Shown piece by piece: positions 25,315 through 35,397 of a stretch of 44,522 nucleotides of DNA (the stretch's first letter is position 1; the number at the start of each line of letters is the position of its first letter). This stretch comes from Natrialba taiwanensis DSM 12281 (GTDB lineage: Archaea; Halobacteriota; Halobacteria; Halobacteriales; Natrialbaceae), in contig NZ_AOIL01000048.1 in assembly GCF_000337595.1 (NCBI RefSeq), positions 1 to 44,522 on the forward strand, given 5' to 3'. The notes beneath the pieces were generated by a model that saw nothing but the letters and a program-made list of their open reading frames with translations, had not been told where the DNA came from and did no database searches. The position numbers were made by a program, and so were the translations under genes.

Positions 25315-26331
25315 ATGGCAGAAACCAGACAGTGGCGACTCGCCAGCCGCCCCACCGGCGAACCGACTCTCGACAACTTCGAACTCGTAACCGTCGACCG
25401 TCCCGAGCCCGGTCAAGGCGAGGTCCTCGTCCGAACGCTGTACCAATCCGTCGATCCCTACATGCGCGGTCGAATGCGCGACGCCGAATCCTACGCCGAG
25501 CCCTGGGATGTCGGTGACCCGATGCAAGCCGCCATCGTCGGCGAAGTCCTCGAGTCGAACCACGACCGATTCGACTCGGGAGATGTCGTCACGGGCGATC
25601 TCCTGTGGGCCGAGCACGCCGTTGCAGACGGGGACGAACTCCGTCCCGTCGATCCCGACCGTGGCCCGGTCTCGACCGCCCTCGGCGTCCTCGGCATGCC
25701 CGGCGTGACTGGGTACTTCGGCATGCTCGATGTCGCCGATCCGTCCCCCGGTGACACCGTCGTCGTCTCGGCCGCCGCTGGCGCAGTCGGTTCCGTCGCC
25801 GGTCAACTCGCCCGTCTTTCGGGTGCGCGCGTCGTCGGAACCGCTGGCAGCGACGACAAAATCGACTGGCTCACCGACGATCTGGGATTCGACGACGCGA
25901 TCAACTACAAGGAGGTCGACGATCTTGGACAGGCGATGGCCGAAGCGTGTCCCGACGGCGTCGATGCGTACTTCGACAACGTCGGCGGCCCGATCACGGA
26001 CGCCGTCTGGCGGCTGTTGAACGTCGACGCCCGTGTCGCGGTCTGCGGGCAGATTTCGACCTACAACGCCACTGACGTGCCGACCGGACCGCGAAAACTC
26101 GCCAAGTTGATCGAAACCCGCGCACACGTCGAGGGGTTCCTCGTCGGCGACTACGACGACCGCTGGGACGTAGCCCTCGATCGGCTCTCGACGTTCATCG
26201 CAGACGACGACCTCCGCTACCGTCACCACGTCGTCGACGGGTTCGAGAACGCACCCGATGCGTTCCTCGGTCTGTTCGAGGGCGAGAACATCGGGAAACA
26301 ACTCGTCCAGGTTGCTGAACTCGACGCCTAG
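25315..26331 (+). CDS. NADP-dependent medium-chain reductase, zinc-independent
   Basis: A 338-residue oxidoreductase of the medium-chain dehydrogenase/reductase family, leukotriene B4 / prostaglandin reductase type (CurA-like). It has the N-terminal substrate domain (LYQSVDPYMRGRM, typical of this branch), the Rossmann nucleotide loop VVVSAAAGAVGSVAGQLARL, and DAYFDNVGGPITDAVWRLLN. The catalytic zinc ligands of alcohol dehydrogenases are absent. Members reduce the double bond of alpha,beta-unsaturated aldehydes or ketones. It stands alone, about 250 bases after dabA and convergent with the ABC operon. Confidence 0.9.
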   Translation: MAETRQWRLASRPTGEPTLDNFELVTVDRPEPGQGEVLVRTLYQSVDPYMRGRMRDAESYAEPWDVGDPMQAAIVGEVLESNHDRFDSGDVVTGDLLWAEHAVADGDELRPVDPDRGPVSTALGVLGMPGVTGYFGMLDVADPSPGDTVVVSAAAGAVGSVAGQLARLSGARVVGTAGSDDKIDWLTDDLGFDDAINYKEVDDLGQAMAEACPDGVDAYFDNVGGPITDAVWRLLNVDARVAVCGQISTYNATDVPTGPRKLAKLIETRAHVEGFLVGDYDDRWDVALDRLSTFIADDDLRYRHHVVDGFENAPDAFLGLFEGENIGKQLVQVAELDA

Positions 26332-26517
26332 AGGCGGAAATCCGTCGGCGAACTCCGACAGGGATTTCAAACGGTTATTCTCCTCCCATTGTTCGATGCT
26401 GAGTCAGGTGTGCATCGCTCGCTCGACGACTCATACAGATTATTGGAACGAGTTCCCCGCGCAACCGCAGACGTGTCGCGGGTGCGCCGGAAATAACTGA
26501 CAGGACAGCAGTCCGTG

Positions 26518-27315
26518 TCAGTCAGTCAACCCGTATCCGATCTTGAACAGATAGACGTCGAGCGCGAGGACGCCTGCGGTGAGCACGACCAGCACGCCGA
26601 GCGAGAGTAGCGGGGCGAACTCGCTGGCGGCGGCCGGCATGACTTCGAACATGTCGGAGTGGCCGAGCAGCCCGTACCGGACGCTATCGACCATGTAGAC
26701 CATCGGGTTCAACAGCGAGACGGCCTGCCAGATCGGCTCGAGCATGGTCAGCGAGTAGAAGACCGCGCCGAAGAACACCAGCGGGCGAAGGATGAACTGG
26801 TTCATCACGGTGAGATCGTCGAAGTCGCGAGCGATCAGCCCGCCGATGATCCCGAAACCGGCGAAGAGCGCGGCGATAACGACCATCGTCACGACGAGGA
26901 ACACGGCGTGTTCGACGGTGACCGGAACGAACAGAGCGCCGATGACGGCGACGATGACGCCGACGATCAGCCCGCGGACCGCACTTGCGGCGACGTAGGC
27001 GACGACCATCTCGACGTAGGACAGCGGCGAGGTCAACGTCTCGTGAATATACTCGTTCCACCGCCCGTGGAAGATCGAGAACGAGGCGTTCTCGAAGGCA
27101 TTGGAAATCACCCCGAGAACGACGAGCCCCGGGATGAGAAAGAGGATGTAGCCGATGCCGTCGACTGGTTCGTCGATGCGCCCGCCGAGAATCACCCCGA
27201 AGACGGCGAAGTAGAGCACGTTCGTAATCGCTGGCGGCATGAACGTGTTCTTCGGCCGGCGGACGAACCGCAATACCTCGCGCTTGAAGAGCGCGCGAAA
27301 GCCGATGGAGAACAT
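26518..27315 (-). CDS. ABC-2 type exporter permease
   Basis: A 265-residue membrane protein with about six helices and the ABC-2 layout: an N-terminal amphipathic part (LFKREVLRFVRRPKNTFMPP), then helices in FAVFGVILGG, SYVEMVVAYVAASAVRG, and the late LEPIWQAVSLLNPMVYMVDSVRYG motif typical of the family. It is the channel partner of the ATPase encoded just upstream, whose stop shares one base with this start (TGATG). Exporters of this type move drugs, lipids or polysaccharides; the substrate cannot be told. Confidence 0.9.
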   Translation of the reverse strand: MFSIGFRALFKREVLRFVRRPKNTFMPPAITNVLYFAVFGVILGGRIDEPVDGIGYILFLIPGLVVLGVISNAFENASFSIFHGRWNEYIHETLTSPLSYVEMVVAYVAASAVRGLIVGVIVAVIGALFVPVTVEHAVFLVVTMVVIAALFAGFGIIGGLIARDFDDLTVMNQFILRPLVFFGAVFYSLTMLEPIWQAVSLLNPMVYMVDSVRYGLLGHSDMFEVMPAAASEFAPLLSLGVLVVLTAGVLALDVYLFKIGYGLTD

Positions 27316-28406
27316 CAGGCAACCCCCTCCTGTTCCCGCTCGGAGTCGTACTCCCCGTCGGGTTCTCGGTCGGTCACCGCTTCCTGCGTTCCACCTGTCC
27401 GGCCATCGTTGCGTTCGGATTTCGGCCCATCGGCAGTGTCGGTAGCTGCACTCGGTGCATCCGATCGGGTCACCGAGCGGTCATCCTGTCTCGTCATGTC
27501 GACGAAAATCTCCTCGAGCGACGTGCGCGAAATCTCGAGATCGGCGATCTCGTAGCCCATCGTCTCGAGTTCACTGAGCAGTTGCGGGGCGGTCGAGCCG
27601 CCGTCGTCGACGCGGACTTCGAGGCGGTCGCCGGTGACGGTCGCGTCGTGGGCGTACGCGCCGAGGTCGTCCGCGACGGTGGCTTCGGTGTCCGGCGGCG
27701 ACTCGAGGCGTACGTCGACGGTGTCGGTGCCGCGCTGTTTGAGTTCGTCCGGCGTGGCGACCGTGACCTTGTGGCCCTCGTTCATGATCGCGACGCGGTC
27801 GCAGAGGCGTTCGGCCTCCTCGATGTAGTGGGTTGTCAGGAGGATTGTCGTGCCTTCATCGTTGAGTTCGGTGACGAGGTCCCAGAGGTCGTGGCGCAAC
27901 TGCACGTCGACCCCGGCCGTCGGCTCGTCGAGAATGAGGAGGTCGGGTTCGGTGACGAGCGCCCGCGCGAGCAGGAGTCGTCGTTTCATCCCGCCCGAGA
28001 GCCAGTCGAATCGCTCGTTGCGCTTGTCGTAGATGCCGACGCGCTTGAGTACCTCGTCGGCCCGTTCGGCGGCCTCGTCCTCCGAAATACCGTGGTAGCC
28101 GGCCTTGTGCATCAGCACTTCCTTGATGGGGAAGAATCGATCCACGTTGAACTCCTGTGGCGCGAGTCCGATGGCGTCGCGCGCCTGGCGGTAGTCGTCC
28201 TCGACATCGTGGCCGAAGACCCGCGCCTCGCCGCCGGATTTGCGGACGAGGCCGACCAGCGTGTTGATGAACGTCGTCTTGCCAGCCCCGTTGGGGCCGA
28301 GCAGGCCAAAGAACTCGCCCGACTCGACGGTGAGTGAGAGTTCGTTCAGCGCTCGGAGATCACCGTAATCCTTCACGAGATCGACAGTATCGATGGCCGG
28401 TGGCAT
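27315..28406 (-). CDS. ABC-2 exporter ATPase (DrrA/CcmA type)
   Basis: A 363-residue ATPase. Walker A GPNGAGKTTF, signature LSGGMKRRLLLARAL, Walker B DLLILDEPTAGVD and switch TTHYIEEAERLCDR are all present. The start is ATG 28406 (MPPAIDTVDLVKDYG); a TATA-like ATTCTTAACC about 28 bases upstream makes the ORF start at 28454 unlikely. The C-terminal 120 residues form an accessory domain, ending in an Asp/Glu/Arg-rich tail of about 55 residues that is probably disordered. With the permease it forms the exporter dimer. Confidence 0.92.
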   Translation of the reverse strand: MPPAIDTVDLVKDYGDLRALNELSLTVESGEFFGLLGPNGAGKTTFINTLVGLVRKSGGEARVFGHDVEDDYRQARDAIGLAPQEFNVDRFFPIKEVLMHKAGYHGISEDEAAERADEVLKRVGIYDKRNERFDWLSGGMKRRLLLARALVTEPDLLILDEPTAGVDVQLRHDLWDLVTELNDEGTTILLTTHYIEEAERLCDRVAIMNEGHKVTVATPDELKQRGTDTVDVRLESPPDTEATVADDLGAYAHDATVTGDRLEVRVDDGGSTAPQLLSELETMGYEIADLEISRTSLEEIFVDMTRQDDRSVTRSDAPSAATDTADGPKSERNDGRTGGTQEAVTDREPDGEYDSEREQEGVA

Positions 28407-28486
28407 CGACACATCGTCGGCCACGGCTGCGGTTAAGAATGTTGGTCTCGGCACGGGAGACGGGGTTTTAGCGGGAGAACGGGGTG

Positions 28487-29749
28487 TCAGTCCGCACGCT
28501 GTGTCTGTGAGAGTCCGACGGCACCGCTCTTCTGGACGATATCGAACGCGGTCATGACGTCGGACCGCGAGATCAGGCCGACGAGATCGTCGCCTTCCTG
28601 TGGCTCTCTCGACTCCGTGACGGTCTCCGTGGAGCCATCGGTGCCGAGGGGCTGGGTTTGGGTTCGTGTCGGCGACTGTCGTTCGACGACGAGGAGGCGT
28701 CCGATATCGTGCTCTCGCATCCGTTCGATTGCGGTCATCGCGTCCGAGTCTGCCGAGATGGTCTGGAGATCCGTCGTCATGATCTCCTCGACCGTGTAGG
28801 CGTCGCGCTCGACGGGTTTGATCTCGCGGGCGTCCGAGAGCGTCACGAGGCCGACCAGCCGTCCGTTATCGAATCCGCTCGTGTCGATGACCGGATAGCC
28901 CGTGTGCCGTTCGCTGAACATCCGCTGCACCAACTCTGCGACCGATGTCTCCGGCGATACGGTGTGAAGATTGCCTGCGGGGGTCATGATGTCGGCGACG
29001 GTCACGTCCTGAAAGGCGGCTTTCATCGTCACCTGCTGGGCCTCGCTCGAGGCCGCGATGTAGACGAAGAAGGCGATCCCGATGAGGATGATATTGAACT
29101 GAAGCAGACCGAACAGCCCCATCAGAACCGCGAGGAACTTCCCGATGCTCGCGGCCTGCTGGGTCGCTTGCGCGTACGGTCTCGACCGGGCGAGAAACGC
29201 CCGCAACACGCGTCCGCCGTCCATCGGGAACGCCGGCAACATGTTGAACGCGGCGAGTGCGATATTCAGAATTGCAAGATACGCAAGAACGAACCGCGCG
29301 CCGTCGAATCCGACCGGCGTCACGGTAAAGAGCACAAAGGAGCCGACGCCGACGAGAACCGAGACGATCGGCCCGGCGATCGAGATTGCGAACTCCTGTC
29401 GCCAGTCCTCGGGCATCTCGGTAAACGATGCAATCCCGCCGAACAGCCAGAGCGTAATCGAGTCGATCGGAAATCCGTACCGCCGGGCCGTCAGCGAGTG
29501 CCCGAGTTCGTGTAACACGACGCCCACGAACAACCCGAGCGCCGCTGCGAGACCAAAGAGCCACGGATTCACCCCGGACGTGATGTACCCGATGTCGATT
29601 CCGGCACCGAGGGTTGTGTTCAGGATGTCCGAAACATCACTGATCTGGGACCCGATGAGGTACGCAAACAGCGGGAGCACCAGCAAGAACGTGATATCGA
29701 GTTTGATCGGTATTCCGAAGAGAGAGCCGATCCGGAAACTCCTCAACAT
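28487..29749 (-). CDS. S2P-type membrane metalloprotease with CBS domains
   Basis: A 420-residue site-2-protease-family protein. The zinc motif HELGH is at residues 80-84 (VVLHELGHSLTARRYG), and the third ligand Asp is in NMLPAFPMDGGRVLRAFL (Asp177), both in membrane helices. Two CBS domains follow (about 240-300 and 310-400), which in other proteins bind adenosyl nucleotides and may gate activity. A Thr/Pro/Gln-rich insert breaks the second CBS. The start is ATG 29749; a long upstream extension of the frame lacks a reason to be coding, and a TATA-like TCTTTAAGG lies about 35 bases before. It is divergent from L10e. Substrate unknown. Confidence 0.9.
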   Translation of the reverse strand: MLRSFRIGSLFGIPIKLDITFLLVLPLFAYLIGSQISDVSDILNTTLGAGIDIGYITSGVNPWLFGLAAALGLFVGVVLHELGHSLTARRYGFPIDSITLWLFGGIASFTEMPEDWRQEFAISIAGPIVSVLVGVGSFVLFTVTPVGFDGARFVLAYLAILNIALAAFNMLPAFPMDGGRVLRAFLARSRPYAQATQQAASIGKFLAVLMGLFGLLQFNIILIGIAFFVYIAASSEAQQVTMKAAFQDVTVADIMTPAGNLHTVSPETSVAELVQRMFSERHTGYPVIDTSGFDNGRLVGLVTLSDAREIKPVERDAYTVEEIMTTDLQTISADSDAMTAIERMREHDIGRLLVVERQSPTRTQTQPLGTDGSTETVTESREPQEGDDLVGLISRSDVMTAFDIVQKSGAVGLSQTQRAD

Positions 29750-29983
29750 GCCTTGTATTACCCGCGGCGGAACCTTAAAGACGCCGCCGAATTCCACCGA
29801 CTGTGGCGGTTCCTGTCGCGGCATTCGATCCGCGACTCGCACTGTCGCTGGCCCCGACCGAGCCGTCGTTTCGAACCTCTGATAGATTGACCCATCGGAC
29901 GACGTACCGATACTGAACTCGAGCGCGTGCTTCGAAGGCTTTATCCGGACGGTAGGCCTGCGTTTTCGTAAGTAATCACAACC

Positions 29984-30514
29984 ATGTCCGACAAACCCGC
30001 CTCCATGTACCGGGAAATCAGCAAGCCAGCCTACACGCGACGCGAGTACATCACTGGCATTCCCGGCTCGAAGATTGCACAGCACAAGATGGGCGACCTG
30101 CAGGCAGACGCCGAGGATTACCCCATCCAGATTAGCCTCATCACGGAAGAGGAAGTCCAGCTCCGCCACGGTAGTCTCGAGGCTTCCCGGCTCTCGGCGA
30201 ACCGCCACATGCTGAAAAACGCCGGCGAGGGCAATTACAAGATGATCCTGCGCAAGTTCCCCCACCACGTCATCCGGGAGAACAAGCAGGCAACTGGCGC
30301 GGGTGCAGACCGTGTTTCCGACGGGATGCGCCAGGCGTTCGGGAAGATCGTCGGTACCGCCGCTCGGATCGATCAGGGCGAGCGCATCTTCACGATCTGG
30401 TGTGACGTCGACGACGCCGAGTTCGCCAAGGACGCGCTCCGCCGTGCGTACAACAAGATCTCGCCGCCGTGTCGCGTCGTCGTCGAGAAAGGCGAAGAGC
30501 AGCTGATCGCGTAA
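29984..30514 (+). CDS. rpl10e: 50S ribosomal protein L10e (uL16)
   Basis: A 176-residue large-subunit protein, archaeal/eukaryotic L10e and equivalent of bacterial L16, near the A site and P site. Family phrases: [76 protein letters not shown] and [10 protein letters not shown]. Length is normal. A TATA-like CTTTATCC lies about 45 bases upstream. It is a single-gene unit, divergent from the S2P gene and followed by a short stem-loop at 30536-30550. Confidence 0.97.
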   Translation: MSDKPASMYREISKPAYTRREYITGIPGSKIAQHKMGDLQADAEDYPIQISLITEEEVQLRHGSLEASRLSANRHMLKNAGEGNYKMILRKFPHHVIRENKQATGAGADRVSDGMRQAFGKIVGTAARIDQGERIFTIWCDVDDAEFAKDALRRAYNKISPPCRVVVEKGEEQLIA

Positions 30515-30535
30515 ACCGAAGTTTTGCTCTGCGGA

Positions 30536-30550
30536 CGCGGCTTCGCCGCG
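30536..30550 (+). terminator. Short stem-loop after L10e
   Basis: CGCGGC-TTC-GCCGCG, a perfect 6-bp stem 20 bases after the stop; T-runs nearby are short, so it is a weak terminator call. Confidence 0.3.
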
Positions 30551-30769
30551 CCCTCGGCAAAAATTCGATTAAAAGCACTTCTCCTTCCGTTGCCTCACTC
30601 CAGATAGTCGTTCGTCCACAGCAGTCGTCGGCCCGCTCGTTCGCTCGGCTCACTCGCGGTCGGTAACGGTGTGATTTCTCCTCTTCCTCCGAGTCGCACT
30701 CTCGCCACAGAGTTCGTTCAGGTCGCAGTCTCGAGCAGCTTTTTACCGCTTCCATCCTGACTCCCGAGC

Positions 30770-31645
30770 ATGATCGATCTCGCGGTCGCCAACGACCAGG
30801 AGACGTTTCAGCGGATGCGCGACCCGCTCGCCGAGCGCGGCGTTCGCGCCCATCACGTGCCCGTGAGCGAACGCGTCGTCCCGCTCGGAGACCCGCCGTG
30901 GTCGCCCGACGAGTTCAGCGCTGGCTTCGTCTATCCGGGACGGATGATGGAGGGTGGCGTCGCCGACGCGCTGCTCGACGTGGCGTGGCTCAACGACCGC
31001 GACGCCGTGCTCACCTCGCGGAACAAGGCCGACGTGCTCGCCCGGCTCGACCGGGCCGGGCTCCCGGTCCCGCGGACGGAGTACGTTTCGAACGACGTGT
31101 CCGAGACCGAACTGACGGCCGTCTTCGATCGGTTCGAGCCGCCGGTCGTTGTCAAACCGAACTCGACGACGCGGGGCGTCGGCGTCGCGAAGGCTCACGA
31201 CCTGGATTCGTTTCTCGGTATCTGCGACTACCTTTCGCTGGTCCACGACTACCGGGCGACCGACGACCGCTCGTTTCTCGTCCAGGAGTTCCTCCCCGGG
31301 GCGACCGACTACCGGGTGATGGTGCTCGAGGGAGAGTACGCGGGGGCGGTCGAGCGTCGCCTTCCCGACGACGCGATTTCGTCGGGGCAGTGGAAACACA
31401 ACGTCCACCGGGGGGCGGAGGCCACCGGCGTCGACCTGCCGGAACCGTGGCGTGAACTCGCCGAGTCGGTTGCGCGGGCGCTCGAGATTCCGTTCGTGGG
31501 GGTCGATTTACTTGTCACGGGTGAGGCGGTCGTCGTCAACGAAACGAACGCGCGGCCGACGATCGACGAGGAGACGAAGTACGAGCCGGACTTTTACGAT
31601 CGGCTTGCGGCTGCGATTCGTTCGCGGGCGCGAGCAGCCGACTGA
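30770..31645 (+). CDS. ATP-grasp ligase of the RimK family
   Basis: A 291-residue ATP-grasp enzyme, which activates a carboxylate with ATP to join an amine or thiol. RimK-like features: LTSRNKADVLARLDRAGLPVPRT, PPVVVKPNSTTRGVGVAKA (the Lys of the ATP loop), FLVQEFLPGATDYRVMVLEG, and the metal site VVNETNARPTID. Start ATG 30770 follows a TATA-like CTTTTTACC by about 28 bases. Relatives add glutamate to proteins or make small peptides; the acceptor is unknown. It is monocistronic and convergent with hsp20. Confidence 0.88.
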   Translation: MIDLAVANDQETFQRMRDPLAERGVRAHHVPVSERVVPLGDPPWSPDEFSAGFVYPGRMMEGGVADALLDVAWLNDRDAVLTSRNKADVLARLDRAGLPVPRTEYVSNDVSETELTAVFDRFEPPVVVKPNSTTRGVGVAKAHDLDSFLGICDYLSLVHDYRATDDRSFLVQEFLPGATDYRVMVLEGEYAGAVERRLPDDAISSGQWKHNVHRGAEATGVDLPEPWRELAESVARALEIPFVGVDLLVTGEAVVVNETNARPTIDEETKYEPDFYDRLAAAIRSRARAAD

Positions 31646-31804
31646 CGTGTTCTCGAGCAAGCGCGTGTCTTTTCCCTGTGCTGTTCTCACGCTCTCTTGT
31701 TCTCTTGCTACTGCTCAGAGATGTCGATACTCGATGAACGCTGAACGATGAAGGACGAGGGGGATAGTGGGCGGCTGAAGCGTCCGTCTGACCGCGAGTG
31801 ATAC

Positions 31805-32206
31805 TTACTCGAGACTGATTCCCGAGGACTGCTCTGCGGGATCGAAGACGACCTCGAGAACGCCGTTGTTGTAGGTTGCGGAGGCCGTGTGTTCGTTGAC
31901 GCGCTGGGGGAGGGTGATACGTTCGTCGTACTGACGGTGGTCGCTGCCGGCGGAGATGGTCAGCGTCTTGCCGTCGCACTCGAGATCGATATTCTCCTTT
32001 TCGACGCCGGGGAGGTCGGCGATGACGCGGAGTTCGTCGTCGGTCTCGTGGATATCGACGTGGGTGTCCATGCCGAAGCCGCTGTCGATGTCCCGAGAGG
32101 TGTTGAAGTTGACGTTCGCATCGCTGTTGTTCATCATCTCGTTCATCATCCGCTCGATCTCACGAAAGAGGTCGTCGAAGGGCTCGTCGCGGTCGTCTCT
32201 TCGCAT
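31805..32206 (-). CDS. Hsp20 / alpha-crystallin small heat-shock protein
   Basis: A 133-residue ATP-independent chaperone. The alpha-crystallin domain runs about 43-125: VDIHETDDELRVIADLPGVEKENID, then ITLPQRVNEHTASATYNNGVLEVVF with the conserved NGVLE. The N-terminal arm is acidic, Asp/Asn/Met-rich (FREIERMMNEMMNNSDANVNF), and the C-terminal tail SGISLE supplies the usual I-x-L/I-type docking motif. It lies next to an AT-rich patch and appears monocistronic. Confidence 0.93.
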   Translation of the reverse strand: MRRDDRDEPFDDLFREIERMMNEMMNNSDANVNFNTSRDIDSGFGMDTHVDIHETDDELRVIADLPGVEKENIDLECDGKTLTISAGSDHRQYDERITLPQRVNEHTASATYNNGVLEVVFDPAEQSSGISLE

Positions 32207-32462
32207 AGGGACTTGTAGTGGCCGGTGCGGGAAAAACTTTCTGTCGGAACTAGTTGTTTCGGATACGTAATTGCAAACCCAGTATCGGCCATAATCCTAC
32301 GCATGATTCTCTGAACTCATTTCACACCCCATAGCTGATCTGAGTGTTAGGACGACCCTCTCAAATGCCTATTTGAAGCGTATCTATACTGGGAGGGTGT
32401 GTTTGGAATGCTATTGAGGCAGAATGACTCACACGGCCACAATTACTGTGGCACTGGTAGAG

Positions 32463-32473
32463 AAAAATATAAA
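32463..32473 (+). promoter_or_regulatory. TATA box of the small membrane-protein gene
   Basis: AAAATATAAAC ends about 24 bases before ATG 32497, fitting a leaderless transcript and supporting the small ORF. Confidence 0.5.
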
Positions 32474-32496
32474 CATACTCAGTTTTGATCCTCTCT

Positions 32497-32673
32497 ATGG
32501 ACGTTGAAGAGACAATCTTGTCTATTATCGCATTCACACTTGCATTTAATACTCTAGGAACTAGCAATATTTATTCTGAATTATTATTTCTCTTTCTCTC
32601 TATCGGATTATTCTTTCTCATAATATTTGGGATCGTGTCGTCATCTTTGGGTTATTTTCAAAACAGGAGTTAA
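32497..32673 (+). CDS. Small hydrophobic membrane protein (58 aa)
   Basis: A 58-residue protein starting MDVEETILS. It has two predicted membrane helices: about 8-22 (LSIIAFTLAFNTLG) and about 30-52 (LLFLFLSIGLFFLIIFGIVS). It is not acidic and its codons are AT-rich, unlike neighbours, but a well-placed TATA box and an unbroken hydrophobic pattern make it a likely gene. Toxin-like or element-borne origin is possible. No known family is recognised. Confidence 0.5.
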   Translation: MDVEETILSIIAFTLAFNTLGTSNIYSELLFLFLSIGLFFLIIFGIVSSSLGYFQNRS

Positions 32674-32787
32674 CGAATCGGTTACCGGTGGATATCAACA
32701 CTATCTCTGAGCCATAGAACGCTATCTGGAATAGAATGTCCGACCGTAGAATTGTACCAAGAGAAATCGCAAAACCAAGAGAGAACG

Positions 32788-33801
32788 TTACAGTCCGATT
32801 CCGAGCGCCTCGTTGGTCGTCTGGATGCTTTCCTCGGCGTCGGCGCTGCCGGTGACTGCCCGGATCGCGTCGACATTCTCGGGGACCACGTCGCTTTCCT
32901 GGTGAATCCCCTGGAAGAGATAGAGGTCGCGGCCGACGGTCGAGATGGACTCCTCCCAGACGGCGTTCTCCCAGATGTCGCCGCGCGGACGGCCCGCATC
33001 GAGGGCGTACTCCTTGAGCTTGCCGCTGCCGTCGATCGACATGTGTTCCGGGATCAGGAACAGGCGCGACTCGTCGGCGAACAGGTCGCGAACCTCGGCG
33101 GCGTCGACCGCCTCCTCGAGCGTGACGTTGAGGCTGTGCATGTGCATCAGCGTCGCCGGCACCTTCATTCCGAGTGTGTCGATGTCCAAGTCGTCGAAGA
33201 TCGTCTCCACGTCGGGGCCGTGGTGGGACGGAATCGTCACTGGGTCCGGGAGGATGTCGTTTATCGGGCCGCGGGAGGTCTGGCCGGGGTCGCCGCCGCG
33301 CCGGACGAGCGTCGCGCGGACCTTCTCGACGCCGAACGCTTCGCGAAGCGGCGCGATGACACGCGAGAGGCCGGTCGTGTTACAGGAGACGACCCGGACG
33401 TGATCGGCGTCGACGGCGTCCTCGAAATTCGAGCGCGCGTTGAAACTGGTGTCGACGAGTTCAGCGTCCTCGCCACCCTGATAGAGCGCGGGCGTGTCGT
33501 ACTCTTCGTACAGCGATTTGTTCTCGGCACCGATACCGGAGGGGGTGGCGTCGACGACGATGTCCGCGGCGTCGACGAGTTCGGCGACGGGTCCGGCGAT
33601 GTCGAGGCCGGCGGCCGCGAACTGGTCTTCGCGTTCCTCGATGGCGGCGTAGAGGGGGAACCCCTTGTCGATGGCCGTTTCGGCCTCGAAGTTCGGCCGC
33701 GTCTTGGCGACGCCGAGGACTTCCATGTCGGGCTGGGCCCGGACGGCGTCTGCGACGCGTTTGCCGATGGTACCGTAGCCGTTGATCGCGACCTTGATCA
33801 T
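32788..33801 (-). CDS. gap: Type II glyceraldehyde-3-phosphate dehydrogenase
   Basis: A 337-residue archaeal-type GAPDH. The Rossmann start is [19 protein letters not shown], and the catalytic Cys is Cys140 in [11 protein letters not shown]. Others are [17 protein letters not shown] and [13 protein letters not shown]. It interconverts glyceraldehyde-3-phosphate and 1,3-bisphosphoglycerate. In Haloferax the type II enzyme serves gluconeogenesis while a bacterial type does glycolysis; the same split may hold here. Start ATG 33801 is chosen because the GYG nucleotide motif must lie near the N-terminus; a longer frame to 33906 is rejected. An HVO_0476-type gene lies 5 kb away, as these genes are also near one another in Haloferax. 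Confidence 0.95.
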   Translation of the reverse strand: MIKVAINGYGTIGKRVADAVRAQPDMEVLGVAKTRPNFEAETAIDKGFPLYAAIEEREDQFAAAGLDIAGPVAELVDAADIVVDATPSGIGAENKSLYEEYDTPALYQGGEDAELVDTSFNARSNFEDAVDADHVRVVSCNTTGLSRVIAPLREAFGVEKVRATLVRRGGDPGQTSRGPINDILPDPVTIPSHHGPDVETIFDDLDIDTLGMKVPATLMHMHSLNVTLEEAVDAAEVRDLFADESRLFLIPEHMSIDGSGKLKEYALDAGRPRGDIWENAVWEESISTVGRDLYLFQGIHQESDVVPENVDAIRAVTGSADAEESIQTTNEALGIGL

Positions 33802-33902
33802 TGTCTGTATCCGGCAGTCCACTACCGAGTCGGATAACCGTTTCGAGGCTTCTCGAGGGATTTTTACTCGGTTGAGAGTTTCCGAACGACTTCGATCGTG
33901 GC

Positions 33903-35204
33903 TCAAAAGCGGAGTCCGTACACGGCGTCTCGAGTGCCGACGTACGCGAGTTCGCCGACGGCGTGACTCCAGATGTCGGCGATCGGCACCGCCGAGTGAT
34001 TTTCGCCGCCGAACGCGTACCGGTGGATCGCACCGGCGGTCACGACGTACACCGAGCCGTCGGCGGTCGAAATTGAGCGGGGTTCCGTTTCGGTTGTCGT
34101 TTCCATCTTTGCTGCCCCCTCAGCGCCGCCGAGTGCAGTCGACCACCGTTCGTCGCCGTCGAGCGCCAGCGCGCGCAGGGTTGCGGGATCGGAGTCGGCG
34201 CTGTCAGCGATGTAGATGCGCTCGTCGCCGTCAGTTTCGGCTCCTGCAACGATGCGGATCGTCCGATCGGTGTCGGCACCGGCGTCGGGTTCGTCACTCC
34301 AGCGTTCCGTTCCGTCCGCGGCGTCTATCGCGAAAAGGTCGTCTCCGCGAACGACGAAGACGGTTCCTCGGGCGACGGCGCGGAGTCGCTTCACCGAGTC
34401 GAGTTCGGTCGTCCAGCGTTCGGTGCCGTCGTCGGCCGAGACCGACCCCACACGCTCTCGCGTCGTGAAGTAGACGGTATCCGTGACCGTGAGCGACGAG
34501 AGCCGGTTCCCGGCGTCGTAGCGCCACCGTTCGTCGCCGTTCGCGAGGTCGAACGCGTAGAGGGTCTCGTCGGCGGTGACGTACGCGACGCCGTCCGCGA
34601 CGGTTTCGACCGTCGGACTCGTTGGTGCGGGGTCGCCCGCGTCCTCGCCCTCAACCGAGACGGTCCACCGTTCGTCGCCGCTGTCGCGGTCGAATCCGCG
34701 GACGGCCCCGTCGTCGCTGCCGACGACCAGCAGTCCGTCGGCGAGACGCGGCCGGTGATAGACGCTTCCCGTTTCGCCCGTCCAGCGTTCGGTACCGTCG
34801 TCGTCGAGCGCGTACACTGACCCCGAGCCGCTACCGATCGCATCGTCGCCGTAGCCGGTGTAGACGAACTCGTCGACGACGGGTGCCGTGTACGAACTGT
34901 ACCCGCCCGTTCGTCCGAAGCGCCACTCGGGTTCGCCGGTTGCGGCATCGAGAGCGAGGACGCCGCCGGTGCCGTCCATGAAATCCTCTTGTCCGTAGAG
35001 AATGCCGTCTCGAACCGTCTCGACGCTGCCGCCGGTATCGTACCTCCAGGCGATCTCGTCGTAGTCGTCATCTTTGTCGATCCCGTCGTCACCGTTCGGC
35101 GCACCGTCTGCCGACGCGTCGAGACACCCTGCAACGGCGACGGTACCGACCGCCCCGGCCGCGCCGACGGCACGGAGGACACCTCGGCGAGTGAACTCGT
35201 CCAT
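33903..35204 (-). CDS. Tat-exported lipoprotein with PQQ-like beta-propeller
   Basis: A 433-residue surface lipoprotein. The N-terminus has a twin-arginine signal ([23 protein letters not shown]) and a lipobox ending AVAGC. The mature part carries about seven repeats ending in GTERW, GDERW or GEPEW, the tryptophan-docking pattern of PQQ-like eight-bladed propellers (BamB/dehydrogenase type). No catalytic residues for PQQ enzymes are seen, so it is probably a binding or scaffold propeller. Start ATG 35204 is used because the signal begins there; the frame continues upstream without support. TATA-like GTTATAGG lies about 28 bases before. Divergent from the aminopeptidase gene. Confidence 0.88.
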   Translation of the reverse strand: MDEFTRRGVLRAVGAAGAVGTVAVAGCLDASADGAPNGDDGIDKDDDYDEIAWRYDTGGSVETVRDGILYGQEDFMDGTGGVLALDAATGEPEWRFGRTGGYSSYTAPVVDEFVYTGYGDDAIGSGSGSVYALDDDGTERWTGETGSVYHRPRLADGLLVVGSDDGAVRGFDRDSGDERWTVSVEGEDAGDPAPTSPTVETVADGVAYVTADETLYAFDLANGDERWRYDAGNRLSSLTVTDTVYFTTRERVGSVSADDGTERWTTELDSVKRLRAVARGTVFVVRGDDLFAIDAADGTERWSDEPDAGADTDRTIRIVAGAETDGDERIYIADSADSDPATLRALALDGDERWSTALGGAEGAAKMETTTETEPRSISTADGSVYVVTAGAIHRYAFGGENHSAVPIADIWSHAVGELAYVGTRDAVYGLRF

Positions 35205-35397
35205 ACGGTGATCGTCGCGAGTCGTTCCTATAACTATCTGCCAAGGTGAAATGTTCGTTGTAGCGGTTCCAAGAGGGACGTTTGGCGTCGGCGACGGCGT
35301 CGTCGCACCGGCGGCCGTAGCCGATCGGCTATCGAGTTCGCCAGCGTGGAACCGCCGGAGGGGAAGACATATTCGCCCGCCGTGCCCACGCTGAGGT

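Larger units (their letters stand above)
32240..32785. other. AT-rich patch, probable foreign or decayed DNA
   Basis: About 550 bases far richer in A/T than the rest of the window, between hsp20 and gap. It holds one plausible small gene (32497-32673) and nothing else recognisable: no transposase, tRNA or long repeat. Low GC in an otherwise high-GC haloarchaeon usually means imported or degenerate sequence. Confidence 0.65.

Noticed and set aside
32361-32567. Minus-strand ORF in the AT-rich patch
   Set aside because: No TATA box, and it is antisense to the better supported small membrane-protein gene.
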